From positions 20,118,227 to 20,182,226 of the forward strand of contig OZ007509.1 in assembly GCA_963931865.1 (NCBI GenBank): a stretch of DNA of 64,000 nucleotides, given 5' to 3'. The stretch is from Axinella damicornis (lineage: Eukaryota; Porifera; Demospongiae; Axinellida; Axinellidae). The notes under the pieces are model-generated. The model saw nothing but the letters and a program-made list of their open reading frames with translations. It had not been told where the DNA came from and ran no database searches. Below are positions 32,257 to 43,614 of this stretch, piece after piece; the first letter of the stretch is position 1, and the number at the start of each line of letters is the position of its first letter. Made by a program: the position numbers and the translations under genes.

Positions 32257-33100
32257 AGGTTCGCATGCAGAGGGGCACTATGGAGTCGTACTCAAGAGAA
32301 AGAGTTGTGCCAAGTTCTTCAGGCAGATCTACAGGGAGGAGGGGGTCCGAGGGCTGTACAGAGTGAGTGAGGCCCTCCCGATTGGGTCTTTCTCCATGCA
32401 CTTATATTCCTCCATTCCCTCCGTCCTCCCTTCCCTCCAACCGTCCCTCTCCCCGTGCAGGGTGTGGGTCCGACAGCTCAGCGTGCGGCAGTGATAGCTG
32501 GGGTGCTGCTTCCTTCGTACGACTTCTTCAAGAAACTCATTTTGGACTCGGGTCTCCTCAGAGACGGCATCTCCACACACTTCTGGTGAGCGCCGCCACA
32601 AGAGCACAACAACACCCTGACTCCCGGGGAGACCAGCTTATTGCTGATGCATGGGCCTTTCCTGTTAAAAATTAATCAAATCAATGTATGATACTTATAC
32701 CTCAGTATGGAGAAGGTTGGAATCTGTGTTGACTCATTGATATGTCCTGAATTGAAAACTAGAGTGTGTTTGGGCCAGCCACATCACATGTAGTGGCTGA
32801 CTGCCCACATCACTGATCACTGACTTCCCCTCCGCGTGCACACACACACCCACAACCACATACTCACTCATCTAGGGCCAGCTTTCTTGCAAGAATATTG
32901 GGAACAGCTGCGACCAACCCCCTGAATGTGGTCAAGGTATTCACTGTATTCTGTCACCTGCTATGGTGGCATGTCAGTCACTAGTACATTTGACCTTTGA
33001 CCCCACCCCAGAGTCGCATGATGAACCAGTCTGTGTGTTGAAGCACCACTCCTCTCCCTCCCAGCACACTCAACTGCTTCATCACGGTGGGTCCTCTGGG
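32257..33100 (+). pseudogene. SLC25 mitochondrial carrier fragment (UCP4/5-like), with introns
   Basis: Exon-like pieces join in phase. The piece ending at 32362 has FRQIYREEGVRGLYR with a frameshift before it. 32461-32587 has VGPTAQRAAVIAGVLLPSYD and ends in a GTGAGC donor. 32876-32936 reads SFLARILGTAATNPLNVVK. The piece from 33012 begins SRMMNQ and then hits a stop. These match the middle of uncoupling-protein-type carriers of the inner mitochondrial membrane. Both gene ends are missing. Retained introns argue for copying as DNA rather than by reverse transcription. It is isolated in an array spacer. Confidence 0.7.
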
Positions 33101-33663
33101 CTAGAGAGGAGGGAGTCAGACTCTGGGTTACAACTGGGTCCCATACAGAGCTTAAAAAAGAAGGATCTGAGATGTCATCAGTTGGCATGGCAGCTAGTCT
33201 GATCGGTACTGCACATGCTCGCAAATATGATGGAGTTAGAATTGACACTTGTTTCCACCCCCTCACAGACTCTGAGGATGGAGGGTCCCTTGACTCTATG
33301 CAGAGGGTTCATTCCAGCATACCTCAGAATCGGACCATGGAACATCATTGTATCCTCTTGTGGTGTGTAGTGTGTGAGTAGAAGTCTGAGGGCCTGGGTT
33401 GTGTAGCATCCCGAGCAAAGCAAGGCCAACGGGTTTCTAAACCATTGTAGATCCCATTGGATGGGCTACTGATGTCACAATGACTAGCTGTGAAGGTTGC
33501 CAAGTCATGTCGATAGCACAAGAATCGCTAGCCATGTGCAGAAGGCTGAGAGGGCTTCTAGCAAACTTTACACTGGACTATATTTCCACTGACCATATCA
33601 GATCAAATCATTTCAACTTTTTCATGATTCTGTGGTTGTAAACCATACCAAGCGTGTGTGATC

Positions 33664-33762
33664 TAGCCTCGTTCCCAGATTTTATCTCGCAGCCGTGGAG
33701 AAAAATTGGGAGATAAGCTGCGAGATAAAATCTGGGCGGAGGCCTGCAGTGGGACGAGGCTA
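33664..33762. mobile_element. Mobile hairpin (TAGCCTCG family), 99 bp, 9-bp target duplication
   Basis: It starts TAGCCTCGTTCCCAGATTTT and ends GGGACGAGGCTA, with a stem of ATCTCGCAGC type unlike the other copies. TGTGTGATC flanks it at 33655-33663 and 33763-33771. Confidence 0.8.
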
Positions 33763-34074
33763 TGTGTGATCAGCTGGTGGAGAGCATCTAGAAGGCTAGA
33801 GTGGAGCTAAACTTGTCCAACCGCGATGCCTCCAAGGCTATAGAAATCAACGGTTAGGGGCTAGCTGCTTGTCTGCTGTATAATCTAACAGGATGTAGGA
33901 AGTTTGGACTTTCCTTGACTGGCTTCAGTTCTTTATCACTTATGAGAAACTGAAAAATGTTTTCTAACTGAAATTTCACTGGTATAGTATCAGATCAATT
34001 GTATTCATTATTCCACAGATTGACAGTGTACAACCTTTCCACAATTCATACAATACATTCAAGAGTAGTGTGTA

Positions 34075-37000
34075 TTACACAGGATACGCTACTTCCACAA
34101 CACCACATGGACTCCCCATGCTCCCCCTCCTCCCCCTCCTCCTTATGAAGCCCCCTATCACCACCAGTGTGTCACCTAGCAGAGTTGCTACTAAGCAGTC
34201 GTATCGAGCTGTGGGCATGTGTCCTGTGAGATGCCAGGAATTCTTTGATGGATTGTAAAGATGGATAGAGTCTACGGGTTCTGAATGTACATTAATACAC
34301 CCCCCCACAGCTATTAGCTGTCCACACAGGGTGGTGAGGGTGGAGCCACCCACTGGAACATCGGCCAACTCTCGCCACACGTCAGTGGTCTCTGGCTGTA
34401 CTGCAGATGAGGACTGAAGTAGGGTAGGTAGGGAACAGCTGAAGACTGATCCCACGTAGTCCAGCACATACAGTTCTGTGCCACACACTGTGAGTGATGG
34501 CTTCCACAGAGGGAATGGCAGACTGCTGGCAGAGAACCACCTCAGGGAGGTGGTATCCATCACATGGACCTTCCTAATTTCTCCTACTACCACAAGGTGG
34601 TTGCCAGTGCATACTACAGCTGGGTCGTATAGTTTCACTGGCATGGGAGGGAAGTGTTCAGTCCACTTCCTTCGGTTCTCAGTCAGGCTCACTAGAGTAT
34701 TGGTGGCATTGCCGTCACTTGTTCTGCCCCCCACAGCTGTCAACAGGCCATTGACTACACACAAACCAGCATACCAATGAGGACAGTCAGGCAACCCAGT
34801 CCACTTGTCCTCCTTCAGACCATATGCCCACACACGATTACTGTATCCTGGATTGACATACACAGTGTTGCCATCCACAGACGTTGCTCCTCTCTCCATC
34901 GGCTCTGGTGCCCTCCCAACAGTCTCCCACCTCATCTGCGGGTGCCAATGGGAGACATATAAATTATGAGGTCCACCAACACATCATAACATTGAGACTG
35001 TAGTAGTACATGGTTGAAACAGATTGCACTGGCTAGTGTCATCTCCTTTGTGCATGAAGATTGCTCAGTGCATACTGTCAGTTACTAGTGGGCAGGGGTA
35101 GTGTGCAAACTTTCAAGTCTTTGTACATTGTACGGTGTTTGCAGTTCTTTACTCGGAAGGACTGTACAGGTATAGAGACACTATCCTAGCTGTCCCTCTA
35201 CCACACAGCAGTACCACCAGTACCAGACCAGTAATTAGTAGGCAATATATACTAGGCCTGGATTAGTGAGCTGGACGAGTGCCAACCAGAACAAGTACAG
35301 TTAAAGCACCTTAATTATATTGTCACACTTCAGAATGTACATCAATAAACTCATTTCCCCACCCCCCCACAACGTCAGCTGAACAGAATCCAGAAAAATA
35401 GTAGGACGGTTGTGTCTTTTGGCCTCATACATGCTCTGCATCCATGGCTTCACTTCAGTGGAAGACGCCAGTACATCAGCATGTATGCTGCTAAAAAAAA
35501 GAAGGGAGACCTCCAGGTGTGGGCAGTTACCGGTCACTTCAGGCTGGACAAGGCCCAGACATGGGTCAGTGAGCTAGCGGTAGCAGGTGACAACAACACC
35601 CTCCGGAAGTACTGCCCACACAGGAAGTCTCCCTAGCATTTGGTCAAACCTTTATAACCATGTCAAACCGCAGGTGCGGTCCCTCTCTCACTGGCATGTG
35701 TGAGAGAGGTGAGGCAGCGAGCACTAGTGCTAATACACATCATACAGTGTATGCTAGTAAGTTGGATCATAGAACCTACCGTTGTTGTGGATTCTGTGTC
35801 TTCCCTCTTAACACCCTCTTCAGTGGACATGCTGGGTCGCTCCACATGTGGCAGTGGCTGTAGGATGTAACAATCAACATGTAGTCTCATTCCCAGGTCA
35901 ATAAGGGAATGCAGAACGGGTATCAGGCTGGAAGTATGGAGAAGGCTGTTCATTTACCACTCACACAACAGTACCCACTCTTTCTTATGCACTCTGCCTT
36001 CTGCAGCCCAGAAGTCACCAGAAGCAACCTCAGAGGCCAGAATATTAATGATTTCCTGGAGCTAGATCTTCCTAGAAGTACTATGTTTCACACACTGGTT
36101 TACCTACCCCCCCCCCCCCCCAGTCCATTGTTCCCAGAAGGTTGAATTCAAAGATTAAACCTACCATTACTAAAGTAGATACTTTGTCTTTCCTCTTAAC
36201 ACCCTCTTCAGTGGACATGCTGGGTCGCTCCAGTGGCTGTAGGATGTAGTGTGGAAGTGATGGACATGTAGTCTCATTCACAGGTCAGTCAGGGAATGGA
36301 GATTGGGTACCAGTTTAGCCAGCTGTGCGGATTTTGAAACTGTCCACCTACCACTCGCGCAGCAGTGCCCACGTAACCCTTTAACTACGGAATTCAGAAA
36401 ACACATTTTCATGCATTCAGCGCAGACCACCTTTGTAGGTGCTCCCTCTCACACATCATACGCTCCTCAGGGGCCAGACTTGGTGGAGCTGGCACATATG
36501 GAGAGCCCCCTCTGGCAATACCATTAATGATATTCATGACCACCCTCAAGCCTAGCAATTGGAGGTCAAACGTGGGTATCAGCTGGATTTTTGCCCAGGA
36601 TCTCCCTAAACTTGGACTTGATCTGACGGCTGGCACATCGTACACCATCACCTGCATGTTTTCTTGAGGACCCAACTGAGGCCCTCGGTGAGGTCCATGA
36701 ATCTCATTAACTGAAAAATGCTGTGTGTTCTCAGGCCATTCCCCTACTTCCAGTTTCGCAGTATCCAAAACCTCAACAGGAGCAGGCACAGGAAGATGAG
36801 ACATGCATTACTGTGTTGGCCAACCAATAATACCCACAGGAGTGGTCATCGGGTTTGGGGTTACAAACATCTGAATCCAACCACGAGTTAGTGAATTTGT
36901 GCAGACGAGCCATACATAGTTGGGTTGAGTTTGAAGTGGGTACAAAGTCAAAGGTTTGAAGCCCTACAGTAGCTGGATTGCAAGTGGGACAATGGTGATA

Positions 37001-40000
37001 CCCAAGAATCCGCATGCTGTGATATCTCACTATATCCGTCAGCTAGTGACGAACCATTGCCACAATGAAGGAGAATTTGAGCTAGTTTGCCTTGTTTGCT
37101 CTAGTGATGCACCGATAATCAGATCGGTTATCGGAATCGGGCAGATAATCACCTTCCTGGGGAGCATCGGTATCGGTAAAATCTACTGATAACTCGGCCG
37201 ATAAATGGAGCGTGTGTTTTGCATAACCGCATCTAGCATTGTCAGTGCAGTGATTGTTTTGAAGTATAGGATGATGAGTAGAGGGAAGAAGAAGTCACTA
37301 ATTTGGAATCAGTCGGAGAGGATCCAAAGTTTGCTGTTTGCTGTTTGCAGCGCTTGTGGCCAAAAGATTTCACAAAGTGAGGCAAACATGAGAACATACA
37401 GTATCAGATCGGTTATCAGTATCGGCAGATATCTGCTGGTATATATCGGATTATCGGTAAAAGCCCATATCGGTGCATCACTAGTTTGCTCAATGGACCA
37501 GACTAGTGAAGTAATGATCATTAGATAGTATGTTAAACACAGTACCTACCACATTGTAGATGCAATGCAGACTAGTGCAGGTCACTAGATAATGGCAGTA
37601 CCTACCATTTTTTAGTCTACGTACCTCCCTCCCCTGCTTTGCCTTCTGGTTCTCCTCCTCTTGCAGTTGTCTGGCCAGCTCCTCGTCCTGGCTAAGCATT
37701 AGCTGGTGACCTTCTGCCAACAGGTGAGCTATTTCTTCATCAGCATCAATTACTCCTGTGGGCTGTGTGTATGAGCGGTCGATGTGGTAAGATGATGTCA
37801 ATGCCTAGTGATAATGTATGCTGAAAGAGGCCGGACTTGCATTGAGCTAAAAATCACATGGCACTGTTGAGGCTCGAGCAAAGAGTAGAGCAAAGAGTGG
37901 ACCTGTTTAATAGGTTGTCTTCACCGCTCATTCCCCTGTATAATAACACCAGTGGTATGGAGTCACAACTAGTAATCCTGATCACTTCAGTAAGTACAGT
38001 GCATACTGATGTGACCATCCCTTGGTAACATTCCCAGGACTTAGAACCTGACTTGACTTCATGCTACATGTACGTAGCAGGGAAGAAGGCTCTGCTACAG
38101 TGCAGAACATGACATGAATACTTCCACAGTCTCTAGAACGCACCTTCTCCATCTCAACACCACCCTCAGTGTGGAATGGCTTCACTGACTTCACTGGCTT
38201 CATTGATGGTGGCTACAGTGAAGTGACAAGCCATTTACCTATAGTCCCTGACCAATGGGAAGGAAACTGAATGACATCATGTACAATTTGATTTGTGTTC
38301 AGGAACTCAAACCCCACCCCTCATATAGCTAAGTCATAGGCAGAATGCAGATGGTGTTGCATGCCAACTTAGAGACAACTCACCATGTCTTTCAACTGAA
38401 CACCTGCTTCACTCTCAGTGTATATGTGTACACCATCAACTGACACTCGAAGAAAATGCTGCTCTCTGAAGTACTCTTCACTTTCTTTGGCTTTTCGGAT
38501 AACGTAAGAAGCTATCTTGGATGGAATACGCCACGTTATCTCCAGACACCCATCACTAATCTTGTAGAGCACAAGTATATGCTTTGGCAATGAAAATTGT
38601 TTTCGTAGTGACTCCCACAGATCCTTGACGTACTTGAGTGACTGGTTGGTGATGTTCACCCCATCAGTCTTCGTCGTGAGTAATGAAAACAGTTCCTCGT
38701 GTGGAATGGTGGAGTGCTCTAGGTCGACTGCATCCAGGTGGTCTTTGATCTTTGTTACAAGCATATACCCAGTGAGGTCTTGCTTGTACCGCTCCATCAT
38801 TGCCTTGGTTCTGTCATCTCCGTATTCTTCAATGATAGATTCCAGAAGGTAGTAGTTCATAAAGTCCCATACACCTTCAACAGTCAGAGTTTCCAACATT
38901 TCACTGATGCTTGCCGAAGGTTTCAAAAGCTTCCTAAGGAACTGATTGCCATTCATCTTTCCCTGACAGGAGTACAGGTTACCCAGGAAGAGGCGAAACC
39001 GATTGCTAGTGATTTCCTTGCTGTCCAGTTTGTCCTGGAGTACCTCGTCAGTGTGTACCACCAACGCTCCCCACTTCCTCCCAATGATCATGTGGTTTCT
39101 TCGTGTAACTGCAGCAACCACTTGAGAAGTTGGCTCAGGTGATGCTTGTGGACCTATAATCAGAAGAATACATTAACAGCAAGCAGTAGTCATCACAGAT
39201 GGTTCATTGTAGGATTCCAATCAGAAAACTGTACCTAGACATCTTCCTCACGGTCTTGCCAGTGCATTCTTAGCTGGCTGTGCACACTAGTCCACTACCC
39301 AGTGCTAGCTGACTACAGTACCGTCACCTACCAGTGGTGAGAGCGAGGTACTTCAACTTGATTATGTCAGCCACCACCATCTCCCCCATCTGCATCAGCA
39401 CCTCCACCACCCTCCTCCAGGTACAGTTGTGGCCCTTACGCAGCCACCTCGAGAGCATCTCATGCTTGCAGCGCTGCAGGTGGCGATGGTCTGCTTCTAT
39501 CTCCCTCAACTCGTCATCCTGCAGGCCCAGGAACAGTCCGAGAGTGAACCACTCCTTGATTGGCTGCAGCTCTTGTACCAGCTCCCTGAGGTCACCCAAC
39601 ATGAGGACACACTCCATCCCTAGAAGGACACAAAGCAGATCGACTATAAGGTTGCTTCAATGTAAAGGTGGTTGGTTTCCCATCCATCCTTCCACACAAA
39701 CAGGCTGTCCATTATGAATACCAGTACCAGGAAACTTAAACTGACCCAGCTTAGCCTGTCATGAGACTTGCACTCAGACTGGATACCCTAACCCCCTACA
39801 TGCTGCTGGACCAATAACCACTTTGTTTACTAAATAGCACACAAAGAACAAATGTGAGAGCAGCTTTCAGAGCTTTGATTCTGTCATGTGGTCAATAGTG
39901 GACAATCATACAGTCCCCTCTGCACTGCGAAGTGTGGGCGGTGGGCGGGAAACTGGCTTAATTAGATGACCTGTTTCATTTAACGGATTAAATGTTGAAT

Positions 40001-40354
40001 TATTTCGTATGGAGGTCACTTTAAGCCTATGGATCCCATTGGGAAGGGCCAATGCTTGAAACTAGTTAATACATAATATATATATATAGTTTCCACACAG
40101 ACAGGTGTATTATTTGTGCTGCAAAACCGACTGCTGGAGCTTCTTGTGTCACGATTACCCCAGCCTGTTTATTTTTCGGGAATACAGTATCCCTGATTAC
40201 GTTACTTTCCCCTGGGACTCAGCTATATCATCTCATCCACCGGGTAGTGGGGAGACGAGTATAAAAATTATACAGAAGGAAACGCGTGTCAGTGTTGAAT
40301 ACCTTGACGATCGGTGGAGGGAATCGGCTCCTTTCCAGTTGGTGCTTTGGCCAT
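34075..40354 (-). CDS. Array gene E: Death - X block - linkers - Kelch protein, 775 aa
   Basis: Exons in transcription order: 40303-40354, 39332-39619, 38384-39153, 38144-38212, 37625-37762, 36165-36236, 35780-35857, 34075-34935 (2328 nt, in frame). Exon 1 encodes MAKAPTGKEPIPSTDRQ. The Death exon is the gene A class (MECVLMLGDLRELVQELQP). The X block carries a 15-nt deletion relative to A but stays in frame. Exon 4 has an extra PVKSVK duplication. Exon 5 ends early at QGRE because another GTACGT donor is used. The acceptor of exon 5 lacks the poly(C) tract seen in A and D. The Kelch domain has LLTAVGG and QLIAVGG repeat ends. With no disabling change found, this is one of the best candidates for a working copy. 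Confidence 0.8.
36375..36715. mobile_element. Truncated relative of the piggyBac-like element
   Basis: The sequence starts at TAACCCTTTAACTACGGAAT and follows 19299-19625 with many substitutions. The opposite terminus is absent. It lies in the intron between linker exons 36165-36236 and 37625-37762 of gene E. Confidence 0.6.
37102..37483. mobile_element. hAT-type MITE, 382 bp, with 8-bp target duplication
   Basis: The termini are TAGTGATGCACCGATA and its reverse complement, a widespread hAT-like signature. GTTTGCTC occurs at 37094-37101 and 37484-37491. Genes A and D show the uninterrupted intron sequence (TTGCTCAATGGACCAG at about 5200). No transposase frame is present. Confidence 0.85.
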
Positions 40355-40452
40355 TCTAGTTCTGCGCTGCCTAAGCTGCGACCAGACCCTGCCTGTGAGA
40401 GATCGAGAAGCAATACCAATGAATACTAGTACTGCACTGATACACACCACGT

Positions 40453-40483
40453 CACGTGATTCGCAGATTTCAGCCCCGCCCCC
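40453..40483 (-). promoter_or_regulatory. Upstream element of gene E (E-box plus GC box)
   Basis: CACGTG at 40453-40458 and CCCCGCCCCC at 40474-40483 are about 100-130 bp upstream of the start codon, in the same order as in the other copies. Confidence 0.5.
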
Positions 40484-40831
40484 AACGTTGCAACATGCAC
40501 ATGCAACGGTGACTTCTTTCTCAAAGCGCTGTTTCGCGCATGCCAAACTTTAAAAGCATGGGTACACTGTGTCAGCAGTAGCCATTCACACTGGCTGTCC
40601 ATGTATGAACGGTAAATCCGCACGAAGTTGGTACCTAACTTTACTACATGATCAAAGCCAATTCATTTGTTATCTTGATTTGGAGAACAATGGTCAGACT
40701 AATTCTTTCCAAAGTAGCTCATTGGATATTCACTCTGCAGTTGCTCAAGTAGTGTTTCTTTTACAATGGGAAGGCAGAAACTAAATAAACCTCTTAGGCT
40801 ATATGGTGATTACAATCAAGTGTAGTATGTA

Positions 40832-43583
40832 TTAGAGATATGCCACCTCCACAACATCACACGGTCCCACTATGATCCTTTCTCCAGTGAAGCCCCCTAT
40901 CACCACCAGTCTGTCACCTGGTAGAGTTGCTACAATGCAGTTATGTCGAGCTCTGGGCATGTGCCCTATAGTATGCCAGGAGTCCATGGAAGGAATGTAA
41001 AGATGGATAGTGTCTACGGGTTCAATCTCTACAGTTTGTCCCCCAACAGCTACTAGCTGTCCACACACGGCAGTGAGGGTGGAGTTACGCACTGGAACAT
41101 TGGTCAACTTTCGCCACACGTCACTGGTCTCTGGCTGTACAGCAGATGAGGGCTGAAGTAGGGTAGGTAGGGAACAGCTGAAGACTGATTTCCAGCTTAG
41201 CACATAAAGCTCTGTGCCACATGCCACGAGTGATGGGTGGATAAGCTGTGCCGGCAGATTAATGGCAGAGAACCATCTCAGTGACATGGTATCCATTACA
41301 TGAACACTTGTCTCCATGCGAGCTACTACCACAAGGTGGTTGCCGGTGCATACTACAGCAGGGTCGTATAGTTCCACTGGCATGGGAGGGAAGTGTTCAG
41401 TCCATCTGCTGTGATCAGTCAGGCTCACTAGAGTATTTGTGAGATGGCCATCATTTGTACTGCCCCCCACAGCTGTCAACAGGCCACTGACTATAGCGAA
41501 ACCAGCATGCCGTTGTGGACAGTCAGGCAACCCAGTCCACCTGTCCTCTTTCAGATCGTATGCCCACACACGATGAGTGTATCCTGGATTGACATACACA
41601 GTGTTGCCCTCCACAGCAGTTGCTCCTCTCTCCATCCGCTCTGGTGCCCTCCCAACCGTCTCCCACCTCATCTGTGGGTGCCAGGGACATATTAGATTAT
41701 AGTACATACTCGTTTCCTACCCACTGCTCTGCAGCACTTGCAGGATACAAGGAAGATGGGAAAGAAGGCCAGGGAACTGTAGCCTACAAGGACTAAGGTT
41801 CAAGTACTAGCAGTATTGAATGCCACGTACAATCAGTACTGACACAACACTACAATAATCTCCTTTCCTGCGTGAGGGGGCAGATTAAGACATCCTGAAT
41901 ACATATTGTGTACTCCTGGAAATTCCCGCTGCATACAACAATCTTCTGGGAAGTGTAAGTCTGGACACACACACAATGGGCCAGACTAGTGCAGATCACT
42001 AGATAATATGGCAGTGCCTACCATTTTGTAGCCTACGTACCAGCTGTTCCTCCCTCCCTTATGTACCAGCTGCTCCTCCCTCCCCTACGTACCAGCTGCT
42101 CCTCCCTCCCCTACGTACCAACTGTTCCTCCCTCCCCTACGTACCAGCTGCTCCTCCCTCCCCTACGTACCAGCTGCTCCTCCCTCCCCTACGTACCAGC
42201 TGTTCCTCCCTCCCCTACGTACCACCTCCCCTACGTACCAGCTGTTCCTCCCTCCCCTGCTTTGCTTTCTCCTCTTGTTGTTGTCTGGTCAGCTCCTCGT
42301 CCCGGCTTAGCATTAGCTGGTGACCTTCTGTCAACAGGTGCACTAGCGTAGGGTCAATTACTCCTGTGGACTGTGTGCACGTGTATTATGTGGGGTCGAG
42401 GAGGGGTGTGTATGGGGAATCAGAGTTTAGTATGACTTGTATGATCGAGAGGCCAAGCACACGTCACTCCCAGTGCCTGCAACACAGTGAAAAGGTAGGC
42501 CAGACTCGAGCTCATAAATAAAGAGGTAAAAATATATCACATGATAGTGCTGAGACTCGAGCTGCTTGCAGCCTATATATAAAGCTCACCTCAAGAAGAA
42601 AGAAATTTTCTCCACAAACATACAAACATTCTCTCAGTACTGGACTGCCATTGTCAAGATTAGTTGCCGCATTACACTCAGCAACTACTCATGGTCCCCT
42701 GAACCCACCTTGTCTGCCTCGACACCATGGACACTACTGTAGATTCTGGAACTGGAATGCAGTCGTCTCACACGTGCTGCTGGTAGAGACTACAGTACAG
42801 TATAAAGAGATACAAACGTGTAGTAGTCTTTTCCAAGTGCAGTGAGCATTAGGGAGGCCGGTGTGTCCTATCCCAATGCACATGCGCTACAATACTGAGT
42901 GAGCACATGCATTTAACATGCAATCCTGTCAGATCACACACTGTTAGAATGCAGTGCAGATGAGGTGAATGAGTAGTGAGAAAGGCAGGGATAAAGCAGC
43001 GAAGAAGTGCACAAGAGGAATTGGTTGCCATGTATGGCATGTAACAATATCAACAATTTTTTAATCTGGCCAACTTTCATTCGCAACTGTTTTGCAGCGT
43101 CTAATGCTTGCCAAACTCCAAGTGTCCATTCCCACTGCATAGCCCATGTACATTCCCAGGACTTACACTCAGTTGTAGTAGGCCTGGGAATGAGGCTAGA
43201 CAGGGCCGTGTTGCATTAGAACTTAGATCAGCTGTCATACCACCTGTCAGTAGACCCTACCTTAGCAATGGATTCAGCAATACTGTCAGTGGACCCAGCA
43301 ATACTGTCAGTGGACCCAGCAATACTGTCAATGGATTCAGCAATACTTCCAGTGGAGTCGGCAATACTGCCAGTAGGCTCAGCAATACTTCCAGTAGACT
43401 CAGCAATACTGCCAGTAGGCTCAGCAATACTTCCAGTAGACTCAGCAATACTGCCAGTAGGCTCAGCAATGACATCAGTGGACTCAGTATACGTTAGCTT
43501 CACCAACAGAGAAAGAGACAAGCATCAAAATAAGCTCAGCGAGCATAGTAGTTAGTGAGGCTAGTGGTTGAGTCAACTCTTTT

Positions 43584-43614
<31 letters not shown>

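Noticed and set aside
42061..42351. Plus-strand Pro/Ser-rich protein
   Set aside because: It is only a reading of the tandem splice-donor repeat of gene F; the repeat unit (26 bp) is not a multiple of three.
43268..43555. Plus-strand repeat protein with an 8-residue period
   Set aside because: The same DNA on the minus strand has fitting splice borders and matches the gene F context; the plus-strand reading has neither.
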